From Rostratula benghalensis (lineage: Eukaryota; Chordata; Aves; Charadriiformes; Rostratulidae): a stretch of DNA of 64,000 bases. Position numbers and translations under genes: made by a program. The notes below the pieces were generated by a model, which saw only the letters and a list, made by a program, of their open reading frames with translations, was not told the DNA's origin and made no database searches. Shown one piece after another: positions 39,201 to 50,630 of the stretch; the stretch's first letter is position 1, and every line of letters starts with the position of its first letter. The stretch covers positions 1,732,399-1,796,398 of the forward strand of contig VXAI01000160.1 of NCBI GenBank assembly GCA_013399305.1, read 5' to 3'.

Positions 39201-40099
39201 TTTTGTCTGTTCATGCATACAAAATAGGCAATTTTCATAAAGTATTAATTGCAAATTATCTAGTATAAATGAGGTTCCCAAAAAGAAAAATCTACTTTAT
39301 ATTGTATCTGCTGTTTATTTCATTATTAGTATTCTTCATTGTTTTGCTTATGAGGTTCAGCTGAAACGAAATACCATATCCTGTGTCAAGCAATCACACT
39401 TTAAATATGCAGGTGTATACAGACCTGGAGTTTTCATTCAATTCCTGATTTTTTTCATAAGTATTCAAACACATATAAATGTTCACTATAAGCGTGTATC
39501 TGCCTATGTTTTTCTATGCATTGTTGCCAGTTTCAGTTTACACACAGATGAACCATATTCAAAATTTCCACTGGATTAAAATGCTGGTCATATATTTAAA
39601 GTATTTTCTTTGCCTTCTAAAAGAGTACTGTTTATAGCTTAACTACCTACTTAACATCAAGGAGTAGGACTTGAAATAAGGGCTTTTGTTTTCACTATGT
39701 CTTTTTTAAACAATCCTTACAATTTATAAGATATGTAATGAATGTCATAGCAAATTGCAGTGCTACACAGGGGTACCCACACTAGCTTCAAATGAGCAAC
39801 CCACCTATGTCCTAGGGGATCATAAATATCTAAGTCTCTTCCTCCACTTGTTTCTCCTCCTGCCTGTTAGAAACCGTCTTCTCATTGTGCAGATTTAACT
39901 TATTCGTGGTCATCTTATACAGTTTTCTTTTTGTTAATATAATGTTCTCTTTCTTTTTGCTTAAGTACCATTTTCCCTTTTTTTTTTAACCTATCTTATA
40001 TATAAAACAAAAACGTATTCTCTATTATTCTTTGTTTTGTAAGGCTAAGGCACTGACACTCTCCTGTCAAAAGTATGGTTTCTGTTAGTCTGATCATCC
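36257..40099. other. Unique AT-rich noncoding DNA
   Basis: No gene is recognised. A small 8-base inverted repeat (TTGTTCCT/AGGAACAA) lies at 38270-38288. The block at 38880-39190 is complex, with TAAT-rich words (CAGTAATTAATTGGGC, CTTTAATTAGACGG), and is a candidate conserved element. Frames of 63-114 codons have no family features. Confidence 0.55.
38880..39190. promoter_or_regulatory. Candidate conserved noncoding element
   Basis: This is a repeat-free, complex block containing several TAATTA-type homeodomain cores (about 38929-38940 and 38979-38986), set in AT-rich surroundings. This resembles vertebrate developmental enhancers in texture only. No conservation data are available, so the call is weak. 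Confidence 0.2.
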
Positions 40100-40560
40100 A
40101 AGTGTGTTCATCTTTGTTGAACACAGGTGAATCAAACTGTATGCAATTTTTCAGATGAAGTATCAGCTGTACAGAAGCATTACTATGTCTCAATCCCTAC
40201 TGAAAATACCCAACGAGACACGTTTGGGGATTAGGTTTGTGCTTTTCACAGCCGAATCAATCTGAAGTTCCCAGGCTTTCTGTGATCAGCTGATACATCA
40301 TAGGTATTCCCCTCTTCTGTCATTTCAAGATGATAAATTGTCAGCCTATAACAGAGATTCTTGTTATCAGTCCTGAAGTACAAGACTTTGCAATTTGTAC
40401 AATTATACCTCATGCCTTCTTTTCTAGTTCACTCAACTCTTCCAGTATTATATTCTGATCCCTCTTTAAATTACTGTTTCCAGTGCTTTTTCGTTGACTG
40501 TTTTCATTCTTCTTCAAATGACTGACACAAGTCCTCAACCCCTCCCCACTATATGTCTTA
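40100..40560 (-). mobile_element. Possible ancient CR1/L3-type LINE relic
   Basis: The plus strand shows the word order seen in reversed old CR1/L3 copies: TTTTTCAGATGAAGTATCAG (compare CCAGATGAGGCCTCACCA), then CTGAAGTACAAGACTTTGCA, then TTCCAGTATTATATTCTGATCC. The spacing is plausible for the C-terminal half of ORF2 on the minus strand. No peptide motif is readable, so this is weaker than the relic at 30.5 kb. Confidence 0.35.
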
Positions 40561-43500
40561 TACGGCTCCTCATACCCATTGTATTAAAGTAGATCTCTGT
40601 CTCATCTAGATTTTTTCCAGAAGGAATGTCACAAGATGTCTTAAAGACAAGGTCAAATGAGAAAAAAAAAAAAAAGGTGATAGTCAATATAGTCATCTGA
40701 GCTACATCTGAGCCAAGCCATACAGCCACAGCAATAGGACATTGGCATCACCCCTGAAGATATTTTATGCTCCACAACATGCATCTGAAATAGTTCTGCC
40801 TGCCTGAATTGAATTGAATAACTCTCTGCAGAATTCATCAAATACCAACTTAGCATTAGTCCTATTGCCTGAGCAAGCTCACCAGAGTCCAATGTTTTCA
40901 ACTGCCTATTTAGCTGAGCTGGTCTATTACCAGCTCTTCAGAAATTATCTAAAGAAGTAGAACCAAGAGTTCTTGAGCTCAGCCAACTACCTGCCCTCCA
41001 AACTTGACGTTTGATTTTGATTTTTTTTTTTCTACTGAATGCCTCCAAATACTCCTTGAGGCAGCAGGGACACAGAGCAGGCAGCAGAGTACACAGGCAG
41101 CAGAGTACACAGGCTCTTAGCATCTGTCATACACCACACCATCTCTCAGTCTTGTCACGGCTAGGAGATTTCCTCATGGCAAGTCTTTTTTGCAGGTTTA
41201 CACACAAGATTTTTGTTACCAAAGTGACAATCCAGAGGCTTTTACTCTGTGTGCTGGTAGACAAGGCTTATATATTATCACATGCCACATTCTAGAAGGG
41301 TCTGCCGCAATGTCTACATTAGCCCCAGTAAAGGAGGTTTCCCTTGCTGTAATTCTCCAAGATACCTCTGATGGTCTGAAAGTCTCCATTTGAAATGATG
41401 AACTGTATTACTCCATGATGAGTGCACAACACATACTGCCTAGATAAACCCTGTACAAACTGCAGTATTCACCAGACCTTTTTCTTCCATCCCTAGAAAA
41501 AGACCGGCCAGTTCCTTGTATCAAGAAACATCGTTGGGCTCCCTTGCTCTCCCCAGGATTCACACCAAAAGTAAGAATCACCAAAACAGTGTCATGTTAG
41601 TGCTGACTTTTTGATGTCAGAAATTCTGACCTCAGGTGTTTGAGACTCCAGTGAGAGCTGAATCAAAATCCTGTCTTCACCAGTCTCTCCTTTGACCCAA
41701 GTAGCTGATTGCCTTAGTACAGTGGGTATCAGCATTGTCTCCCAAGTCTTATCCAGTCCCACCAATCATCCACACAAGTTATGAATTTTGCTCAACCCTC
41801 TTGTGTTGTCTATCTCCAGGACCTCTCCTTCAGAAGCCTGTGGTGGTCTGCAGTGGCAGAGCTTGCACATGCTAGAAAACACAAAAGTTGATTGTAGTTT
41901 TCCACTCTTCTCTCTCAAGTCTTTTGACAGTATATCTTTCCATTAAACAAAGAAGGGTGGAGGCCAGACATCCGGCACAGGCTTGAGAAGCTTGGAAGTC
42001 TTTTAATTACAAGTTCCCTGTAGCAGTGATAGCATGAACAACTCTTTCTGTTGAGGAAGCATATATATTCACACATCTCAGACTCCAAGATGAATGCTTC
42101 CATATCTGAGACAGGTTTCCTCTTTGCCTTTGGTAAGAATCATTTATTTTGTGGCAGGTCTTCCTCTTTGACCTCTCCATACTAAAAAATATACACACAA
42201 AGGTTTAGCTTCCATGCACATCTATGTGATGGAAAACAGTGTGATACTTCATTTCTGTTTAAGGCACCAAAATAAATTTGGTGCTATGTGCTTTAGCCCT
42301 GCTTGACTGCAAGAGATCCCACCTCCACTATACAGAGTTTTATACTGTTTTCAGATTTTGTTTCAAAAAGGAATACGTATTTTACGCTTCTGGTTTGTAA
42401 ATTAAGCTCATACTCATAAACAGCTTAAGAAAAACAGATATGCTTGGGTCTTCAGACAGTCTGAAATGAGAAACAAGGCTGATCCAAACACCTCTGATTT
42501 AGGACTACTGTCACATATGGGTGGTCTGCAACTATTATATCCTCAGCTGGGTCATTCAATATAACAACTTGCATTGATTCCCCACCCAATACATCTTGTA
42601 GGACAACCACCAAAGTGAGAAATATATGGATAAATGTGTCAATCATCACAGTTAAAATCTCCAGATATCTGCTTTAGCTTTACCTCAACGACTGTGTTTA
42701 GAAACAGAAGAGTTGTACTGATTATATGGGCCATAATGGTATCCCTCTTAGGACAGTTGATACATGCAGACACACCATGCCTACCAGAATCATCATTGTA
42801 TGTGCACAGGTGCCAGTGCAGCAGATAAACAAACATTTTCTTAACTTGCTAGAATTATGTGTTTATATTACACATTTCCAGTGTCTAGTCTGTCCTACTT
42901 CATTCTTTATTCCAGATGTTATAACCAAAGGGGTCTGAAGGACCTACTTAATGAACACAAGTGACGTTGGATATAAAAAAGTCTGCTATTTCTCCTTCAG
43001 AAATATAAATGGCATACTAAGTTACAAAACCACAGTAATATTTATATAATTTATTGTCCTTTTTAGTGCCTCTTATCTTAACATCCAAGTATTATGATGA
43101 CTTCCAGATATGACCAAAAGGAGGAGTTTTCTTTGTGGGAAGCCTGCCACTGAATCAAAGTACCTGCTTTTCTTCAAACATCACAGCCACAACTGTGTTT
43201 CTTCTTACCTGTAGTGGTGTTTGCCTGAGATTCCTCACCCTGCTGGCAGGTGTTGATCCAGCTGGGAAAGTGCAAACCGAGTATTTTGCTGAATCAGTAA
43301 CAAAACCAGCTCATTATTCCACTCAGATATAAGAGAAATAAAGAGAAATCATGACAGAGAGAGTAGTAAGGTTTGGGTAGGCATGTCCTAAGGGAACAAG
43401 GCATAGGAAAAACCAAATCCAAGGAAAAGTTGCAGGTTGGGGTTTCATAGGAAATTATTTCAGGTTGACCTTTGTGTTAATAAGTGAGGTGTATTAATGA

Positions 43501-44387
43501 AGAAGTCCACTTGCCTGCACCCAAACATGCATGAATATTAGTCAATATTCTTTTTAATAGCTGCTTTCTCTTGCATGAATGTCTATCAGCCACCCGTAAT
43601 TCTCAGACAACATGTCTGCAGCCAGCTTTTGTGAACATGTTAATTAGGAAGTCTGTACCAGCTGAGTTTCTAAGATGAAGAGCAAATAGTATTGCTCATG
43701 CACCCCACCCCCACAGCAGGAACCCAAACAGCATGGTTTAACCAGCAGAAATCATAGAAAGGAGAGGGACCAGGTAGATTTGGAAGCTCAGAGCTGTAAT
43801 ATAAAACTATAAATCCTGCCCACATAGAGAGCTTAAGTGCAACACTGTCATTCAGTGACAAACAGTGGTCTCAGATCCTGAATTTTATGGTTGCCTCAAG
43901 TAGTAAAAATGGTTCGTTTCATAACATTGTGAAGAACTTATTGGGCCCAAACACACACAAATAAACTGAAAAGAAGCAGAGAGTAGTTCATTCTGTACCC
44001 TCCAACAGGCAGGGAAGTAACCTGCCACAGAACATATGACCATGAATTAACTTTCCTTATCCCAAGGTAATAATTTGGTTTTATAGATAAAATTTGGGAT
44101 TATAAATTATCTGCTTCAGCACAATTACTTTGCTAAATGATTTTTTGACTATTAACGACACAACTAAAATCTTCCCAAGATGGGACTGTTCCATGCTCAA
44201 TGGGGTTGATACCAAGGAAATAAAAGCCTGTGAATTTTTAAATACCTAAATAATGGCTTGTGAAAATAGTGGTAGAGTAAGTGTTTGTTTGGAAAATTAA
44301 TGGTGGCATGGAGAATTAGTGGTAGCATAGCCATAGTGAATACATTGCAGTCACTGTATATGTGCTTAAGGATGGAGGGAGGTATTA
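40561..44387. other. Unique noncoding DNA
   Basis: No gene is recognised. An A14 run lies at 40662-40675. A 16-base unit (GCAGCAGAGTACACAG) is duplicated exactly at 41081-41112, with a degenerate third copy just upstream from 41061. Open frames reach 94 codons (41011-41295) and include the repeat, which argues against coding. The minus-strand frame 42452-42649 (65 codons) has an even amino-acid composition but matches nothing I know. Confidence 0.55.
41061..41112. repeat. 16-base tandem repeat, about three copies
   Basis: Two exact copies of GCAGCAGAGTACACAG lie head to tail at 41081-41096 and 41097-41112. A diverged copy (GCAGCAGGGACACAGA) precedes them. No protein or regulatory meaning can be given. 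Confidence 0.85.
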
Positions 44388-44668
44388 TCATAGAAACATA
44401 GAATGGTTAGAGTTGGAAGGGACCTTAAAGTTCATTAGATTCCAACCCCATGCCATGAGCACCAGACCAGGTTGATCAAAGCCCCGTCCAGCCTAGCTGT
44501 AAACACTTCCAGGGATGGGGCATCCACAGCTTCTCTGGGCAACCTGTTCCAGTGCCTCACCAGCCTCACAGGAAAGAACTTCTTTTTAGTATTCAACCTA
44601 AATCTCCCTTCTTCCAATTTAAAGCTGTTACCCCTTGTCCTGTCACTACACTTCCTGACAAAGAGTCA
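44388..44668 (-). mobile_element. CR1 LINE, 3' end fragment
   Basis: The plus strand reads ATCATAGAAACATAGAATGG, GAGTTGGAAGGGACCTTAAA, CCAGACCAGGTTGATCAAAG, CCAGGGATGGGGCATCCACA, GGGCAACCTGTTCCAGTGCC and CCCCTTGTCCTGTCACTACA in order. This is the reverse complement of a CR1 3' end. The wording is that of a different CR1 subfamily from the copies at 29.6 and 36 kb and appears the best preserved of the three. The copy is 5'-truncated near 44668 and has no coding core. Confidence 0.94.
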
Positions 44669-47600
44669 GGATGTGTAATGAAAAGTGTAAATATTGCTTT
44701 ACATAAGACAGTTCCTCATAGTAAGGTAGGATGTCAGCTTAAAGTACTGTGATTCTTTCATGGAAATTTCTCTGTAGGCTTTGTGGAGAACAGGGTAAAA
44801 AACTTCTCATAATGTCATGTTGGTTGGAGATATTTATTTTGCTAAGAGACTTGTTGGCTTATTGTTTATGACTTTGCAAGGATTAAAAATGAAGGGAAAA
44901 AAAAAAAAAAAAAGAACAAAACTGTATTTTAAATAACGGGTAATGTAGTAAACAAGGAAAGGAGGAACAGAGAAGCCTTCCCCAAAGTTCCAAGCAATGA
45001 CACCTCAATGGAAAGCTTTGCAGTTTGTCAGGAAAAGGTCGTGTTCCCAAAAAAACAAAAGCCCAAACCTAACCTAAAAGTACTGAGTGGTACTGAAGAA
45101 ATAATTACAGTCCATTCACAGGCAGAATTTTTCTGTTACTGTTACCATCTTTTCTTCAACAATGTAAGAAATTCACAAAGTGGCACTTGGTCAAAACCAA
45201 CTTGTTAAGAAATAGAAGAGGCAGGGAAAGTTGGTGATTTGCAGAGGTATCTTTATGAAGTGTGGGGAGAGGTTTCAGCATCTTGTGCTTTCTATTTCCC
45301 CAGGAAACTCTAGGACAAGAAAGCATTGGTTATGTGAGGCACCACTAAAGACATGCACATTTGAAAATGAGACTGCAGCTCTTCCAATCTGCCAGTGAGA
45401 AGAAAATAAATGGCAGAAATGTGTTGTGTCTGAGATTTGAGCTTTCTCTTCTCCAGTGCCGCTGACATCTGACCCTCCACACCCTTGCCAGCACTCATCT
45501 ATGCTATCTCAGTATCATTTTTAACCTTCTTCTCTTCCTGCCTCCTGAACACACACACACAGAGTCCATCACTTTTAGCTACAGTTTCCACAATCTGAGG
45601 AGTCTTCCCTCAGAAGCCATTTTCCCATCAAGGTTAGCTTGAAATCTGCACCTTCTTGGCCATCAATTTTTAAAAGTAACTAGTTCCAAGAAAAATATTT
45701 GTAGCAGAATTAGAACTTCTTAAACATAATAGCATTTATGCACATGACTGTTAACTGTTTCAGCCTCAAGTATTTGTTGCATTTTTATTGTCTTTAAAAT
45801 GCAATTGAATGAACAGTTCCTCTTAAGAGCTTCTGAAAACCCAAACTATTCATTCATTTAGAAAGCCATTGGTTATCCCAGAGAGGCATGTTGCCCTGAA
45901 ATTTTCAAAATTTAAGCAAATTAAACAATTACTTTAGGTAGCAATTATTCTCTGCTACAGTTTCCTACATATTTCTTACACCCACCACTGGGGCTTACAT
46001 AACAGCAAAAGTCAAAACTCCCTATAAAAAAAGTGCTAACTTCTCTCTCCCTCTTACCAAAAGGCACAGTGGGAGATACAACTATTTTTCATTAGTTTTT
46101 CAGTTAAAACTTTTAAGTGTTTGTGAAAAAAAATGCATATTTGGAAAGTGGGTTTTTTTTAATATTGGGCCTAACATTTCTTGATTAGCATTGATCAGGC
46201 CAAGTTTTGAGTTCAGTTATGAATGGCTGATCAACACTCAGTGAGCCTATCAACACCCTTATCATGAGAAATGCAAACACTCAAAAGCATGTTAAGAAAC
46301 AATATTTTCTTTATAGAGTATAATACTTTTATATGGATGCACGAAATATGGTAAAACAACAAAAATATGTCACACATAAAAACATTCACTCTCCACATCA
46401 GTGTGGCAACAAAAGGACCATCAGTACAGCTATTCAGGCTACAGCTGTCGAGGCTCAGCACAATACCCCACCTAGATTTCAAGAAGGACTTCTCGTGAAA
46501 ACATGCACTTCCACAAGTTGGGATTTTTTTCCCTCTGGGACTTTCTGAGAATTTTTTTTTTTTTAAGGAATCTAAGTTTTAAAAAGTATTCTGAAATATA
46601 GAGAAAATCTCATTTCCACTTCTAAAAAGGAGCCAAAAGTAGCACAATGATAGTGTGAGAAGAACCTTAAGTTTTGTAGGGCATTATCCATTTTATTAAG
46701 AATGTGAACTCTCTGAGAAAGGGACCATTTTTGTCTGAAGAGATCTAAAACAATTAGTTTGTGTGAAACACGCAATTCTTTCCTAGAAATTAAAGCAGTG
46801 TCTGCATATATTTGTATTAATTTTTGCCAGTTTATGTTAGAGGCTTTGGTTTGATTTAGTTTGTTTATTTCAGATGGATTTCATTTGGCTAGGATTTTTG
46901 CTTTGATTTATTTTGCTTTTCTCCCAATTGTGCAGGGATTGATTTTGTAATTTATTTTTTTTTTCTTCATGCACATACCAATATTTTTCCTTGTGGTCAT
47001 TTTGAGAAAAATTTTAAAAAAAAATTTAAAAATCCCCACATCCTGATTTACCATTGTCCCTGTGACTTCTGTGAACACTTTTCTAGAAAGGAGGACACCC
47101 TTACTTCTGGAATATAGTAACAGTGCCTACTGCATCCTCATTAATACAGCAATTCCTTAGCACAATGACAGATAAAAGAACTTTCCTTTTATTGAACTAA
47201 ATGCTGGTTTTACATAAAATAGACTATAATTCAGAGTCTGTAATGTCTACTGAAAGGTTAGACTCGTTACCATCCAAATAGGCTGAGCTAATAAAAATTA
47301 TATTTGTTACAATCCAAATAGATTAACCGGCCTTAAGGGCTTAGCTATGTATCACACTTTTCAATTTTCTTATAATTAAATTAACATAAAACAGACTTGA
47401 CAAATAAATGACTGTATCAGAAACAGTTAAGCTCTATTTAACCAAAATAACTGTTCTATTTACATATACAGCTACCTGTGTCTATTTCAGGAGCTATAAG
47501 AAGCATATCTAGTTAGCAAATCCTTGGGTACCCACAATCTGCTAACAGTCTTGGTCCTGGCCTTTCTCTGAACCACATATACCCTAGATGATAAATTTTG

Positions 47601-47730
47601 TGGCTTAGCTTCTGCACTCACTGTTGGTTTGCTCTCAACCAGATACCTCCTGTGGTGCCCTGTCGCACCTAAGCAATAGCCATGAAAGGCTTCATATGCA
47701 GAGCCAAGCTTGATTCACTGAGAAGCCCTT
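44669..47730. other. Unique AT-rich noncoding DNA
   Basis: No gene is recognised. An A17 run lies at 44897-44913, a short CA run near 45547-45560 and a T run near 46552-46564. Frames of 62-83 codons carry no features. Confidence 0.6.
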
Positions 47731-47796
47731 TTGACTGAATGATTTCAGTGGGATTACTTACATTTTATGAAGCTAAGCACATGTTTAAGTCTTTGG
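47731..47796. repeat. Scrap of palindromic amniote repeat
   Basis: GATTTCAGTGGGATTACTTA followed by AAGCTAAGCACATGTTTAAG resembles a common sauropsid repeat with the words TTCAGTGGGATTACTCAC and AAGTTAAGCACATGCTTAAG. The collinearity over 65 bases makes chance unlikely. Ends and family name are not determined. Confidence 0.45.
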
Positions 47797-50584
47797 AGGA
47801 CAGTGATTTTAGTCTCTTCACCACATTTTCCCCATACATACATACATCTGCTGCCCACATATCTAAGCTGAAATAAGGTCTCTGGTAACTTCTGGATGAC
47901 AGCAGGCTAACTCTTTAATAGCTTTAGCAGTTCATTAATGAAGGCTGCATGGTTTATTCAGCAGCGCTGACTTTCCTAAAAACACCCTGGCTCTCTATAA
48001 ACTATGTCTCTACCTATTAGCTTTCTGGCCTTCTTTCCCTCTCTTCCATTCCACAGTAAATCTTGAAACCATAATACTCAGAACCTTAATTTTCACCATG
48101 TCTCCTACTTACCTCTAAAAAGAAAGAACGAGATGCAAATACCACTCCAGCTTATAGTCTCCTCTGTGGTCACCCCATTGGAAGAAAGACCACAGGCATA
48201 ACCTCAGTAGTTGGCAAGGGCACAAATATGAGACAGTGGATTGAGATACTCATTTTCCCTCTTGTTTCACTTGGGAGTGTGTTTGTGCACATGGCTGGGG
48301 AAGGTTTTCCCTTGACGAGGGCAGTTGGAAAGCTTTACACAGAAGTTTTGTTTCCCTTTCTGGTGTTGATATTAAAATCTTAGTATGACGTGGCATCAAG
48401 GAAAAAAGTTTACAAAAACCATACCAGGTGTTTGCAATATAGGATGTGTTGGACATGGTCATGTTTTTCTAGAGCTCTTTGTGTCACACTTTCACATAGC
48501 AAGTGAAATAACAAAATTGATGTGTAACCTGGTTTTGCAAAAGCCCTGAAACTCTAGCTGTTATGCTGTAATGTGTGTGTGGTTTGGCAAATGGTAAAGA
48601 GAATAGTTTCCACTTTCCATAAAGCCATGCAAAATCCACTTAAGTTTCTTAGGGCTTTGTGCTATAATTAACCATTCTGAGAGTGCCATTGTCTGAGGAC
48701 TGTGCCTTTAAGCCCCTTCTCCTCCCTGTAGGACCTCACTCAGAGCAGAGGAGTGCAAATAGAGTTGAGATCAGCAGCTAGATACTTGCATGCTTCTTTT
48801 GCCACCATTTTTCTGGTACCTATTTTATGAACAATGGGCTGTCTATTGCGGAAATGATCAGTATTGCACCTCAGGTATTCTCCCTAAATTACAATTGTGC
48901 TGCCAAATCTAAGCTATAAATATCAATGTATACCAGAGAAGTTTGCTTTAAAAAGAAAGAAAAAGAGAAATGGATACTATTTTTAAATGCAGCCCTAGAA
49001 TTGGGTGGTTTCATGCTGTTATGATAAGGAGCTGAGTGGCACCGGCTGAGAAGGAGGTCTAAGCAGCAGCACAACCTCCTCTCCCTGCAGTCAGCCTGAT
49101 AATCAGGAACCTGTGCTCCGATGGGTGGGAGGGGAACAAGGTGATGATTATTGTTTTACCTTAGGCTTCCTCGGGGGAATTAAATTAACTGAGCTTTTGA
49201 AATTCAGTTCTCCAGAGTGTAGTCTTCATGGTTTTCCCTTGTGCAGACTCATAATAGCCTTTCTGCTTGTCTCATGCAAGAGCAAAGAGAGGGCCAGAGC
49301 TGTTAAAAAACCACCCTAAAAGGAGACCAGGTGACCCTAATGGACCTCAGCACCTGGCAAGTTACAGGTGACCCAGGAGCAGTCTGGAGTAGGTCAGAAA
49401 TTTGGACCTGTGAGATGAAGGGTTGATAGTACAGCCTCCTAAGCTAAGATTCAAGGTGTGTTTTCCAGCATTTTCCCATCTTCTTTCTAAGTATTGACAT
49501 GGCCTTTTTTGGTTTTGGATTGCATTTAAACTTGATTGAGGGCAACTGGCAAACTTGGACAGTGCAAGGGCTATTGCAGTATAGACCTCTCAGAAGATGG
49601 TTTATAACATTGTTCTTGCTTACCAATATGGGATTTACGAGGCGTGGGGGGTGGGGAAAAAAACAAAACTCAGGGAAGGGAGGAGGGTGGCTGTGAAACA
49701 ATATATCTATTTTTATGCAAGCTGCAAGATGTTGCAAACTCTTAACTCTTTGGGACTTATTACACACAGTTTCCCTTACATGCCACCTGGCACCTCCCTC
49801 TAAAGCATCCCTGGTTCTCTACCTTCACCTTTGGTGAAGCCCAACCATATCTGGGTTAAAAACAGCAGTATGGTATACACAGAGCCGCTCAGTAGCGGTG
49901 TCTTGACTTCTTGAGGTATTCTCTGTGCTCCCTTTTCCTCAGCTTTATGTATTAAAGCTTATTTTTAACTAAAGCTATGATCCTAAGCTTCTTCACAGCC
50001 TCAACTAAGCTGTGTGATTCATGTTTCAAAGCCTAATATTTTAGCCTCAAAAGCAGGATGAAATACTGTCATTTGAGTTTTTTAATGACTATGGACTAGT
50101 ACATGCTTTTTCAGCCTTTCCTCAAAGGCTCCAAATTAGAATAAAACTAATTTCCACAGCACATGTAAGCCAATAAAAAGAGTATAGTAAGAGGAGGATA
50201 TGGAGCTGGAAGACAATAGCATGGTACCGGGATTTGAGCTGAGTTTGTAGTGTATAATGATAAATTATGTACAAATATTATTACTATTATTATTATGTAT
50301 TATTATTCCATGCCAGCACTCTTTGCTGGTGTGTCAGTCCGGAATGCAAAATTCTTCTGGTTTTCCTTCCCTTTGCACGATCTGAATAATGGGGCTTATT
50401 TTGTGCAAGTTTTGCCCCAGGGTTTCCCTTCTCTGACTGGCAGATGAATATGTGGTTATAGCCTTCCACTCTGAGTGTGTGGAGCCACCCAGCTCCTCTG
50501 CTGTGATGCTTTCTGTAGCATAATACTCATGTGGAGCTGTACAACAGAGAGGACAAGTGGTCATGGAAGCTTAGCTGGTAATCC
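47797..50584. other. Unique noncoding DNA
   Basis: No gene is recognised. A G-rich patch lies at 49646-49690 and an ATT-rich microsatellite at 50275-50307. A 107-codon minus-strand frame (49444-49767) crosses the G-rich patch and is proline-rich as a by-product. Confidence 0.6.
49646..49690 (+). other. Possible G-quadruplex sequence
   Basis: Runs of G6, G4, G3, G3 and G3 occur at 49646-49651, 49653-49656, 49673-49675, 49678-49680 and 49685-49687. One loop of 16 bases is long, so folding is possible but not assured. No gene start is visible nearby. Confidence 0.35.
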
Positions 50585-50630
50585 GAAGTCCCTTGAAATT
50601 AAAGGGCACTCTCCCGTTGGCCTCAGTGTG
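50585..50630. repeat. Scrap of palindromic amniote repeat
   Basis: AAGTCCCTTGAAATTAAAGG and CTCCCGTTGGCCTCAGTG resemble diverged CCATTGAAATCAATGG and CCCATTGACTTCAGTGG arms of a common sauropsid palindromic repeat. Short and uncertain. Confidence 0.35.

Noticed and set aside
42452..42649. 65-codon minus-strand frame with balanced composition
   Set aside because: No family recognised, no splice sites defended, and overlapping frames on the other strand are of equal length.
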